NCBI RefSeq assembly: GCF_000764225.1
Contig: NZ_JQED01000015.1
Coordinates: 186,001-250,000 of the forward strand
Reading direction: 5' to 3'
Length of the DNA stretch: 64,000 nucleotides
DNA from: Colwellia psychrerythraea
GTDB taxonomy: Bacteria; Pseudomonadota; Gammaproteobacteria; Enterobacterales; Alteromonadaceae
In this document: positions 19,098 to 26,940 of the stretch, piece after piece
Layout: each line of letters begins with the position of its first letter
How positions within the stretch are numbered: position 1 is the first letter of the stretch
Translations under genes and position numbers: made by a program
Notes under the pieces: generated by a model
Seen by the model: only the letters and a program-made list of their open reading frames with translations
Databases searched by the model: none
What the model was told of the DNA's origin: nothing

Positions 19098-20228
19098 TTA
19101 CATGTTATCGGAAGAGTCAAAACCGTCTAATGTAACACCAGATAAACCACCAGTCCCACCTTGATCATTACTACGCAATTTAATCATTAAGCGTAAATCA
19201 TTGGGTGAATCAGCATGATGTAGTGCATCGGCATAAGTAATCATTCCATGTTGATAATGATTGAATAATGCCTGATCAAATGTTTGCATGCCTAATTCAT
19301 TTGATTTTTCCATCACCTCTTTAATGCCGCCAATATCACCTTTTTTAATCAGTTCACTGATATAAGGTGAATTAAGCAATACTTCAATGGCAGCAACTCG
19401 ACTATGACCATCTTTTGTTGGTACCAACTGCTGAGCAATAATCCCCCGTAGGTTTAACGCTAAATCGAATAACAACTTACCATGTTGATCAGCTGGTACT
19501 AGATGCATAATACGGTCAATAGCTTGGTTAGCATTGTTTGCATGTAAAGTAGCAATACATAAATGCCCTGTTTCAGCAAAACTAAGTGCATGCTCCATTA
19601 TCGCTTGGCTTCGAATTTCGCCGATTAAAATAACATCTGGAGCCTGACGCAATGAGCTTTGTAATGCTGCATCAAAGGATTCTGTATCTAAACCCACTTC
19701 CCGTTGAGTGATCATGCTCTTTCCATGTTCATGAACAAATTCTACAGGGTCTTCAATAGTAAGAATATGTCCATAGGAGTTACGGTTACGATAACCTATT
19801 AATGATGCCATTGAGGTCGACTTACCCGTACCAGTACCACCAACAAATAGCACTAGTCCACGTTTAGACATAACGACATCTTTTAGAATGGGTGGTAAAC
19901 CGAGATCATCAACATCAGGAATGTCGGTAACGATACGACGCACAACCATTCCTGCCATATCTCTTTGCCAAAAAGCAGAAATACGAAAGCGACCAATGCC
20001 TTCAATTTCAATGGCAAAATTACACTCTTTTTCGTTATCAAATTGCTGCTTTTGCTTCTCATTCATGGCGTCATATACTAAGCCTAAAGACTCTTCTGCA
20101 GTTAACACCACTTCATCTATCGGCTGCAATTCACCATTTATTTTAGCGCTCACCGGTAATTTAGCCGTAACGAACATATCAGAGGCGTCTTTTTTTACCA
20201 TTCTTTCTAATAATTCATGGAGCTTCAT
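19098..20228 (-). CDS. pilU: Type IV pilus retraction ATPase accessory motor PilU
   Basis: 376 residues. It begins MKLHELLERMVKKDASDMF, typical of PilU. Walker A GGTGTGKST is at about 130-138; ASP and His boxes include LIGEIRSQAIMEHALSFAETGH and CIATLHANN. The C-terminal tail (GGTGGLSGVTLDG) is longer than in PilT. PilU is a cytoplasmic hexameric ATPase that works with PilT in pilus retraction. It follows pilT by 52 bases, much of which is a tetranucleotide repeat. Ribosome binding site AAAGGA precedes ATG. Confidence 0.93.
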   Translation of the reverse strand: MKLHELLERMVKKDASDMFVTAKLPVSAKINGELQPIDEVVLTAEESLGLVYDAMNEKQKQQFDNEKECNFAIEIEGIGRFRISAFWQRDMAGMVVRRIVTDIPDVDDLGLPPILKDVVMSKRGLVLFVGGTGTGKSTSMASLIGYRNRNSYGHILTIEDPVEFVHEHGKSMITQREVGLDTESFDAALQSSLRQAPDVILIGEIRSQAIMEHALSFAETGHLCIATLHANNANQAIDRIMHLVPADQHGKLLFDLALNLRGIIAQQLVPTKDGHSRVAAIEVLLNSPYISELIKKGDIGGIKEVMEKSNELGMQTFDQALFNHYQHGMITYADALHHADSPNDLRLMIKLRSNDQGGTGGLSGVTLDGFDSSDNM

Positions 20229-20244
20229 TTACTATCCTTTATTC

Positions 20245-20274
20245 CATTCATTCATTCATTCATTCATTCATTCA
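20245..20274. repeat. Tetranucleotide microsatellite between pilT and pilU
   Basis: Thirty bases of uninterrupted CATT units (7.5 copies), equal to TGAA/AATG on the coding strand, lie just after the pilT stop and about 10 bases before the pilU ribosome binding site. Every ATG inside the array reads Met-Asn-Glu-stop, so the array itself is not coding. Confidence 0.95.
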
Positions 20275-20280
20275 AGGGTA

Positions 20281-21324
20281 TTAAAAACCAGAAAATTGAT
20301 TTTTATCAACCGCTTTTTCCATCGCGTCTTGCTTAGTGATCATACCTCGGTTTACCAGGTTTTGTAGACATTGATCCATTGTTTGCATGCCATGCTGCAT
20401 ACCCGTTTGAATAGCCGAGTACATTTGGGCGATTTTATCTTCACGTATAAGGTTTCGAATAGCAGGAACACCAATCATAATTTCATGGGCGGCAACACGT
20501 CCGCCACCGACTTTTTTAATCAGTGTTTGTGATATAACAGCGCGAAGTGATTCTGACAACATTGAACGCACCATAGATTTCTCTTCTCCAGGAAAAACAT
20601 CAATAATACGGTCAATCGTTTTAGGTGCTGAGGTTGTATGTAGTGTACCAAAAACCAAATGCCCTGTTTCTGCTGCTGTCATCGCTAAACGTATGGTTTC
20701 TAAGTCACGCATCTCACCAACAAGAATGACATCAGGATCTTCACGTAATGCAGAGCGTAACGCCGCTTCAAAACTTAAGGTATCACGATGAACTTCACGC
20801 TGGTTAATTAAGCATTTCTTATTTTCATGAACAAATTCAATTGGATCTTCAATCGTGAGGATATGATCGTGTTTATGGTCATTAATATAATCAACCATCG
20901 CAGCTAATGTGGTTGATTTACCTGAGCCTGTTGGACCAGTCACTAATACTAAGCCACGTGGAGTATCGGATATTTCACGAAATATTTCAGGACAGCCTAA
21001 ATCATCAAGTGTTAAAATTTTACTAGGAATGGTACGAAACACCGCTGCAGGGCCGCGATTTTGATTAAATGCATTTACCCTGAATCTTGCTAAATTTGGC
21101 ACTTCAAAGGAGAAATCGACTTCTAGATTTTCTTCATACTCTTTACGCTGACGGTCATTCATAATGTCATATACTAACGCATTGACATCTTTGCCATCAA
21201 AGGCTGGAATATTAAGCTTACGTACGTCCCCATCAACACGAATAGCAGGCGGCGTCCCTGTTGATAAATGTAAATCGGATGCATTATGTTCGACACTAAA
21301 TGCGAGTAATTCGGTAATATCCAT
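20281..21324 (-). CDS. pilT: Type IV pilus twitching motility ATPase PilT
   Basis: 347 residues, standard for PilT. It begins MDITELLAFSVEHNASDLHLS. Walker A GPTGSGKST is at 130-138, the Asp box in EDPIEFVHE, Walker B in LVGEMRDLETIRLA, and the His box in TGHLVFGTLHTTS. The AIRNLIRE motif near the C-terminus, needed for retraction, is present. The cytoplasmic hexamer drives pilus disassembly. AGAGG lies 5-6 bases before ATG. pilT faces yggS, the usual gammaproteobacterial arrangement. Confidence 0.95.
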   Translation of the reverse strand: MDITELLAFSVEHNASDLHLSTGTPPAIRVDGDVRKLNIPAFDGKDVNALVYDIMNDRQRKEYEENLEVDFSFEVPNLARFRVNAFNQNRGPAAVFRTIPSKILTLDDLGCPEIFREISDTPRGLVLVTGPTGSGKSTTLAAMVDYINDHKHDHILTIEDPIEFVHENKKCLINQREVHRDTLSFEAALRSALREDPDVILVGEMRDLETIRLAMTAAETGHLVFGTLHTTSAPKTIDRIIDVFPGEEKSMVRSMLSESLRAVISQTLIKKVGGGRVAAHEIMIGVPAIRNLIREDKIAQMYSAIQTGMQHGMQTMDQCLQNLVNRGMITKQDAMEKAVDKNQFSGF

Positions 21325-21344
21325 AAAAGCCTCTTTTTATAAAG

Positions 21345-21375
21345 CGATAAAAAATAATAATATTATCTTTTATCG
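21345..21375. repeat. Near-perfect AT-rich palindrome between pilT and yggS
   Basis: CGATAAAAAATAATA is followed immediately by its complement with one mismatch, ending TTTTATCG. It sits about 20 bases upstream of the pilT start and could be an operator or the promoter core of the divergent pair. Confidence 0.4.
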
Positions 21376-21439
21376 GTAATAATTTAATAGGTTATACTAA
21401 CCAGAAAATAAGGTAAATTAACACAATTCAATATTTAAC

Positions 21440-22159
21440 ATGATAAATATAAAAGATAATCTTGATAAAATTAAAGCGCAAATTCAGCAAGCTTGTCAAC
21501 AAAGCGGCAGATTTATTCCCCTTGGTGAATTATCACCTCAATCACCTATTGTTTCCCTTTTAGCAGTAAGTAAAACTAAACCTGCCTCACTCATTGAACA
21601 AGCCTATTTAGCAGGTCAACATGAGTTTGGTGAAAATTACCTACAAGAAGCAGTAGAAAAAATAGCAGAGTTAGCACATTTACCTGAGATAGTTTGGCAC
21701 TTTATTGGACCTATTCAATCAAATAAAACCAAACAAATTGCCAATAACTTCTCTTGGGTGCACAGTGTTGATAGAGAAAAAGTAGCTTTGCGCCTAAATC
21801 AACACCTCACAGATGATAATCCTCACAATACTCCGCTAAACATTTGTTTACAAGTGAATATTAGCAATGAAGAGTCAAAGTCAGGTATAAGTATTGAGCA
21901 GGTCTTTTCACTTGCTAAAATTGTCGATAACTGTGATAAACTCACCTTACGTGGCTTAATGGCTGTTCCCGAAAAAAACGCCCCTAAAGCCAGTTATGAG
22001 AAAATGCAACAGTTATTTACCCAACTTAAAGAGCAGTATCCCAGTGTAGATACTCTCTCTCTTGGTATGTCTAGTGATTTAGATAACGCTGTGGCCCACG
22101 GTTCAACCATGGTAAGAGTTGGCACCGCCATTTTTGGTGCCAGAGAATATAAAGTTTAA
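21440..22159 (+). CDS. yggS: YggS-family PLP-binding protein (PLP homeostasis)
   Basis: 239 residues, full length. The lysine that binds PLP is in LLAVSKTKP (about 38-46); HEFGENYLQEA, WHFIGPIQSNKTK, and the phosphate-binding C-terminus LSLGMSSDLDNAVAHGSTMVRVGTAIFG (in pieces) match the single-domain fold-III family. It has no known catalysis and buffers pyridoxal phosphate in the cytoplasm. First gene of the rightward run to tadA; proC starts 25 bases later. Confidence 0.93.
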   Translation: MINIKDNLDKIKAQIQQACQQSGRFIPLGELSPQSPIVSLLAVSKTKPASLIEQAYLAGQHEFGENYLQEAVEKIAELAHLPEIVWHFIGPIQSNKTKQIANNFSWVHSVDREKVALRLNQHLTDDNPHNTPLNICLQVNISNEESKSGISIEQVFSLAKIVDNCDKLTLRGLMAVPEKNAPKASYEKMQQLFTQLKEQYPSVDTLSLGMSSDLDNAVAHGSTMVRVGTAIFGAREYKV

Positions 22160-22184
22160 CCATTAATCGTTAGGAACTCCCTTT

Positions 22185-23006
22185 ATGAATAAAATAGCCT
22201 TTATAGGTGCCGGTAATATGGCACGTGCCATCATTATTGGTTTAGTTAACTCTGGTATTACTCCTCAAGATATTATTGTAGCCAATCCATCTGAGTCCAA
22301 GAGACTTAATCTTGCTAAAGAGTTTGGTGTTTTACAAACGGATGATAATATTAAAGCCAGTGAGTTCGCTGATGTTATTGTGCTTTGTGTTAAACCACAT
22401 TTTATCACTGATGTTTGCCTTCAAATCAGCCAAACAATCGATATTGCGGGGAAATTATTCATTTCTGTTGCCGCAGGCACGACTGTTGAGCAAATTCAAT
22501 CCGCATTAGCAAAAGACATTTCTGCAAGCCATGCCCCTGTTGTTCGTGTCATGCCAAATACTCCTTCTCAACTGGGTTTAGGCATGAGTGGTTTGTTCGC
22601 CTCAACTGAAGTGACAGTAGAGCAAAAAGCTAATGCCGAAAAAATTACCAACGCTATTGGCAAAAGTATTTGGTTAGATGCAGAAGATAAGATTAATAAT
22701 ATTATCGCAGTCGCGGGCTCTGCCCCTGCCTACTACTTTTTATTTATGGAAGCGATGGAACAACAAGCGAAAATCTATGGATTTTCTGCAGAAGAAAGTC
22801 GCATGCTAGTGCAACAAACAGCTCTTGGCGCTGCCCAAATGGTAGCTCACAACAGCATTCCTATCAGTGAGTTACGAGCTAATGTAACCTCAAAAGGTGG
22901 TACAACACATGCAGCTATTGAGCAATTTAAACAAGATGGTATGGAAGCTATGGTAAAAAATGCCATGACAGCTGCCATTGCTCGTGCAGAAGAAATGGCT
23001 AAATAG
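22185..23006 (+). CDS. proC: Pyrroline-5-carboxylate reductase
   Basis: 273 residues, typical. N-terminal NAD(P) site IAFIGAGNMARAII (about 4-17); central VVRVMPNTPSQLGLG; C-terminal dimer domain with AVAGSAPAYYFLFMEAM and the signature ELRANVTSKGGTTHAAIEQF. It reduces pyrroline-5-carboxylate to proline in the cytoplasm. It lies in the conserved yggS-proC-yggT order. Confidence 0.96.
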   Translation: MNKIAFIGAGNMARAIIIGLVNSGITPQDIIVANPSESKRLNLAKEFGVLQTDDNIKASEFADVIVLCVKPHFITDVCLQISQTIDIAGKLFISVAAGTTVEQIQSALAKDISASHAPVVRVMPNTPSQLGLGMSGLFASTEVTVEQKANAEKITNAIGKSIWLDAEDKINNIIAVAGSAPAYYFLFMEAMEQQAKIYGFSAEESRMLVQQTALGAAQMVAHNSIPISELRANVTSKGGTTHAAIEQFKQDGMEAMVKNAMTAAIARAEEMAK

Positions 23007-23045
23007 TAGCCTTGATTGTAATTATATTTAATTAGAGGAAAACCA

Positions 23046-23591
23046 ATGGAAGCAATTATTTATTTGCTTAGATTCGCCTTCGATGCTTTATTAATGATAT
23101 TAATCATGCGCGTTTGGTTGCAATGGGTTAAAGCTGACTTTTATAACCCATTAAGTCAGTTTATTGTCAAAGTAAGTAACCCGTTAGTAATACCACTTCG
23201 CCGAGTTATTCCTGGCTTAGGTGGCTTAGATTTAGCAACGGTACTAATCGCTTATATCGTTGCAACACTAAAATTTGTTACGCTTGCTGCTTTATCCGGT
23301 GAAAGTTTAGGCGTGCTAGCTTTTTACATTGGTTTATTAGTGTTATTAAAACAAGCCGGCTTTTTACTTTTCGTTATCATGATCATTATGGCAATTATGA
23401 GTTGGGTTGTGCAGGGCTATAATGCGACATTAATGGTGCTTAGCCAATTGACTGAACCTTTTTTAAACCCAATTCGAAGAATAATTCCAAATATGGGTGG
23501 TTTAGATTTATCAATGCTATTTGCATTTTTAGCGATGAATGTCATTAACATCTTACTTTCAAACTCATTGCCTTACTGGGGGGCATTGTAA
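23046..23591 (+). CDS. yggT: YggT-family membrane protein
   Basis: 181 residues with two copies of the YGGT unit, each a hydrophobic helix pair ending in a NPL/NPIRR(I/V)IPxxGGLDL motif (about 46-60 and 146-160). An inner-membrane protein; roles in osmotic stress or membrane-protein positioning have been proposed for relatives but are not settled. The DUF167 gene yggU often follows in related genomes and is absent here. Confidence 0.92.
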   Translation: MEAIIYLLRFAFDALLMILIMRVWLQWVKADFYNPLSQFIVKVSNPLVIPLRRVIPGLGGLDLATVLIAYIVATLKFVTLAALSGESLGVLAFYIGLLVLLKQAGFLLFVIMIIMAIMSWVVQGYNATLMVLSQLTEPFLNPIRRIIPNMGGLDLSMLFAFLAMNVINILLSNSLPYWGAL

Positions 23592-23677
23592 AACAATAGT
23601 ATTTTTTGGGGGCTGTTCTATACTATAGACATGTAATAGAGCAGTACCAAATCCTCTGTATTATGTTGGAGAATCAC

Positions 23678-24118
23678 ATGAAAACGTCAATCATCAAATT
23701 ATTTATTACCCTTAGTCTTAGCTTGTTTTTGATGAGCAATGTTAGTGCTGAGAACATGAAAAAACTAGGCTCTATGAATGTGCATTATATGGCTATTGGT
23801 TCAACATTTTTCACACCTGAAATAGCAAAAGTCTATGGTATTACACGTAGTCGCTATAATGGTTTGATCAATATTTCAGTCTTAGATAATAGCCAAAAAA
23901 ATACGCCTTCAAAGACAGTGAGCATTACAGGTAAAGCCAAAAACAACCTAGGCCAATTTAAAGATTTAGCATTTAAAGAAGTTAAAGAAGGTGGTGCTAT
24001 TTATTATCTAGCACAAGTTAACTATAGCAACGAAGAGACAATTCATTTTGATATCATGATTAATGATGGTAAAGAGAAACAACAATTGAAATTTTCACAA
24101 ACCTTCTACGTAGATTAA
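23678..24118 (+). CDS. DUF4426 secreted protein
   Basis: 146 residues from ATG 23678, chosen because GGAG lies 6 bases upstream and because the product then begins with a clean signal peptide (MKTSIIKLFITLSLSLFL...NVSA-EN). A longer frame from 23606 would bury the signal sequence. The mature part is a small beta-rich domain with NVHYMAIGSTFF and YGITRSRYNG, the DUF4426 features. Periplasmic, function unknown. It sits between yggT and rdgB as in related genomes and is followed by a strong terminator. Confidence 0.85.
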   Translation: MKTSIIKLFITLSLSLFLMSNVSAENMKKLGSMNVHYMAIGSTFFTPEIAKVYGITRSRYNGLINISVLDNSQKNTPSKTVSITGKAKNNLGQFKDLAFKEVKEGGAIYYLAQVNYSNEETIHFDIMINDGKEKQQLKFSQTFYVD

Positions 24119-24145
24119 TTCTAAAACCTAGTTAACGCCTTTATG

Positions 24146-24173
24146 AAGAGAGCTTTTAAAAGCTCTTTTTTTT
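24146..24173 (+). terminator. Rho-independent terminator after DUF4426
   Basis: AGAGCTTTT and AAAAGCTCT form an uninterrupted palindrome followed by TTTTTTTT. It divides yggS-DUF4426 from rdgB-tadA. Confidence 0.9.
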
Positions 24174-24253
24174 ACGGTTAACTTTAGCGAAACAGGCAAT
24201 TCTAGGATAGAATAGCGCGATTATAGAACACAAAATAGCAGTAGGTAACCATC

Positions 24254-24871
24254 ATGTCGAAAATTGTATTAGCCACCGGAAATAAAGGTAAAGTTAAAGA
24301 GTTGGCCCAATTACTGGCTGAACAATCCATTGAAATAGTTCCACAAAGTGAACTTGATGTTTCTGACGTAGCTGAAACAGGCACCACCTTTGTAGAAAAT
24401 GCCATAATCAAAGCACGCCATGCTGCAAAAGTTACAGGATTACCCGCTATTGCAGATGATTCAGGCTTAGAAGTTGATGCGCTAAGTGGCGCTCCTGGTG
24501 TTTATTCAGCGAGATATGCGGCAGATATCATTGAAGGTGAAGTTACTGACGATGACAATACTAACAAGCTGCTGACCGCGTTAGCTAATACACCTAACAC
24601 ATTGCGTACTGCCCGTTTCCACTGCGTTTTAGTTTATATGAAACATGAAAACGACCCTACACCACTTATTTGTCACGGTATATGGGAAGGCACTATCTCT
24701 AAAAATAAGCAAGGTGAGCAAGGTTTTGGTTATGATCCTGTTTTTTGGCAAGATGACTTACAAATGTCGTCAGCACAGCTATCACGTGAAGTGAAGAATC
24801 AACGTAGTCACCGGGGCCAAGCATTAGCTAAGCTAGTTGAGAAACTCGCTCATACTATCACCCCTAAGTAA
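24254..24871 (+). CDS. rdgB: XTP/dITP diphosphatase (RdgB/HAM1 family)
   Basis: 205 residues, usual size. The substrate loop VLATGNKGKVKEL is at the N-terminus, then AIADDSGLEVDALSGAPGVYSARYA and the C-terminal GFGYDPVFW and SHRGQAL motifs. It hydrolyses dITP, XTP and ITP to monophosphates, keeping deaminated purines out of DNA. First gene of rdgB-hemW-tadA; 17 bases to hemW. Confidence 0.95.
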   Translation: MSKIVLATGNKGKVKELAQLLAEQSIEIVPQSELDVSDVAETGTTFVENAIIKARHAAKVTGLPAIADDSGLEVDALSGAPGVYSARYAADIIEGEVTDDDNTNKLLTALANTPNTLRTARFHCVLVYMKHENDPTPLICHGIWEGTISKNKQGEQGFGYDPVFWQDDLQMSSAQLSREVKNQRSHRGQALAKLVEKLAHTITPK

Positions 24872-24888
24872 GATCGAGCCCTGTATTT

Positions 24889-26055
24889 ATGTTAGAAATG
24901 TTAGGAAATAGACCTTTATCACTCTATATCCATATTCCATGGTGCGTGGAAAAGTGCCCGTATTGTGACTTTAATTCACATGCCGTTAAAAGCGCCATCC
25001 CAGAACAAGATTATGTCACCGCTCTAATCAGCGATTTAGACGCAGACATTGAACGTTTCCAGTTAAGCGAACGGCCCTTACATTCAATATTCATTGGCGG
25101 TGGTACGCCTAGCTTGTTCTCAGCGTCATCGATTAAGAGTTTGTTAACTCAGGTTCTTAGTCGCTTCGAACACAAAGCAGACATTGAAATCACGTTAGAA
25201 GCCAACCCAGGCACTGTTGAAGCAGATAAATTTAAAGGGTTTTGTGATGCTGGTGTTAACAGACTCTCTATTGGTGTACAAAGTTTTGCCTCTGATAAGT
25301 TAATTAAGCTTGGTCGAATTCATGATAGCAATCAAGCAAAAATAGCAGCAAAACTTGCAACAGAAAGTGGTGTTACTAGCTTTAATTTAGATCTAATGCA
25401 CGGCTTACCAAACCAATCATTAGAAAACGCGCTTGATGATCTTAAAACAGCCATCAGCCTGAGTCCTAAACATATTTCTTGGTATCAGTTAACGATTGAA
25501 CCCAATACTATATTTCATTCTAAACCACCAAAATTACCTGTGGATGACGTTTTATGGGAGATTCAAGACCAAGGTGTTAAATTACTCAAAGAAGCCGGAT
25601 ATCTGCAGTATGAGATTTCAGCATACGCTAAACCTGGATATCAATGTCAGCATAATTTAAATTATTGGCAATATGGTGATTACCTCGGCATTGGCTGTGG
25701 CGCCCACGGGAAAGTCACGGACACAAGTACTCAAAAAATAATGCGTACTATCAAAGTAAAGCATCCTAAAGGATATTTAGATAATCAGCGTGAATTTTTG
25801 GATAAATTATCAGAAGTTGATGAAGGTGACCGCGCCTTTGAGTTCATGATGAACCAATTAAGACTACACAGTCCTTTTAGCGCTGAACACTTCCAAAAAA
25901 GCACGGGCCTTAAGATCAGCTCGATATTACCTTTACTGAAAGAAGCTCAGCAACAAAAACTCATGACTTATGAAGTGAAAAACGAGAAAGAATTTTGGCT
26001 AGTCACTCAAATGGGACAGCGATATTTAAATGACTTACTGGAGATATTCCTGTGA
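24889..26055 (+). CDS. hemW: Radical SAM family heme chaperone HemW
   Basis: 388 residues. The radical SAM cysteines are in CVEKCPYC (C19, C23, C26). Downstream are FIGGGTPSLF, ANPGTVE, NRLSIGVQSF and the C-terminal HemN-like domain with CGAHGK. The extra cysteine of true HemN coproporphyrinogen dehydrogenase (CxxxCxxCxC) is replaced by Phe, so this is the HemW type, which carries heme rather than oxidising coproporphyrinogen. It overlaps tadA by four bases (GTGA). Confidence 0.93.
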   Translation: MLEMLGNRPLSLYIHIPWCVEKCPYCDFNSHAVKSAIPEQDYVTALISDLDADIERFQLSERPLHSIFIGGGTPSLFSASSIKSLLTQVLSRFEHKADIEITLEANPGTVEADKFKGFCDAGVNRLSIGVQSFASDKLIKLGRIHDSNQAKIAAKLATESGVTSFNLDLMHGLPNQSLENALDDLKTAISLSPKHISWYQLTIEPNTIFHSKPPKLPVDDVLWEIQDQGVKLLKEAGYLQYEISAYAKPGYQCQHNLNYWQYGDYLGIGCGAHGKVTDTSTQKIMRTIKVKHPKGYLDNQREFLDKLSEVDEGDRAFEFMMNQLRLHSPFSAEHFQKSTGLKISSILPLLKEAQQQKLMTYEVKNEKEFWLVTQMGQRYLNDLLEIFL

Positions 26056-26600
26056 CAGAGCGCTCATCGACAGATGCATCATTAGCGTCGAGTACAGAGG
26101 AACAAGCACAGCTTGATTTAACTTTTATGCAAAGGGCTTTTGAACTAGCGCAACAAGCTGAGCAACATAATGAAATCCCAGTTGGCGCAGTAGTGGTTTA
26201 CCAAGGTAAGATTATTGGTGAAGGCTTTAACCAATCAATCATGCTTAACGACCCTTCAAGTCATGCTGAGATGAATGCAATTAGACAGGCTGGGGATTTT
26301 GTTAATAATTATCGATTACTTGACTGTACCTTATACGTAACACTTGAGCCCTGTCCAATGTGCGCCGGCCTGCTGGTGCATAGTCGAATAAAGCGCTTAG
26401 TATACGCGTGTAGCGATCTTAAAACAGGTGCAGCTGGCAGTGCTTTTGATTTAGTAAATAACCAGCAGTTAAATCACCAAATAGAAGTATATTCTGGTGT
26501 CATGGAAGAAGCATGTAGCCAAATGTTATCTGCCTTTTTTAAACGGCGTAGAAAAGAAAAAAAAATAGCCAAAAAAGCCGCTAAAAACACCTCGTTATAA
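26052..26600 (+). CDS. tadA: tRNA(adenine34) deaminase TadA
   Basis: 182 residues. Zinc and proton-transfer residues are H71 and E73 in SHAEMNAI and C101/C104 in EPCPMCAG. It converts adenosine 34 to inosine in tRNA-Arg(ACG). The GTG start overlaps the hemW stop; the first ~22 residues are Ser/Glu-rich and not part of the fold, and a later start is possible. The C-terminus is very basic, as in other TadA proteins. Confidence 0.94.
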   Translation: MTERSSTDASLASSTEEQAQLDLTFMQRAFELAQQAEQHNEIPVGAVVVYQGKIIGEGFNQSIMLNDPSSHAEMNAIRQAGDFVNNYRLLDCTLYVTLEPCPMCAGLLVHSRIKRLVYACSDLKTGAAGSAFDLVNNQQLNHQIEVYSGVMEEACSQMLSAFFKRRRKEKKIAKKAAKNTSL

Positions 26601-26940
26601 TAGCTATGCTCTATTTAAGCGTTAACAATACTGATGAATTATAGAGCGAAAAGATGTCCATCTGTCTTGCTTGATACTTTTTCTTAATTATCGAGACGTT
26701 TACGCGTCAAAAGTAGCGCTATTGCAAGGAGATTTAACAAAGCAGTAAGTAAAAATAGTAGCTAAATAAGTTTCTATTATGCAGAGATCAGCTTACTGAA
26801 CAATTGACATTCCATTATGAGCCAAAAGTAAAAACACTTATGTGCTTAAATTTGATATGCCACACGCTTTCAGGTATTAATAGGGGTGTAACAGTAGCAG
26901 AACAATAATACTAAGAAACAGCTGAAGGTTATCACTACAC
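26601..26940. other. 340-base gap between tadA and the kinase gene
   Basis: No ORF with a plausible ribosome binding site. A short GCTCTAT...ATAGAGC inverted repeat (about 26607-26646) and GACG...CGTC near 26695 are visible but have no T run. The kinase promoter presumably lies here; I cannot pick one confidently. Confidence 0.4.

Noticed and set aside
23606..23677. Longer N-terminus for the DUF4426 protein
   Set aside because: It would place 24 residues before a clean signal peptide, and the internal ATG at 23678 has a much better ribosome binding site.
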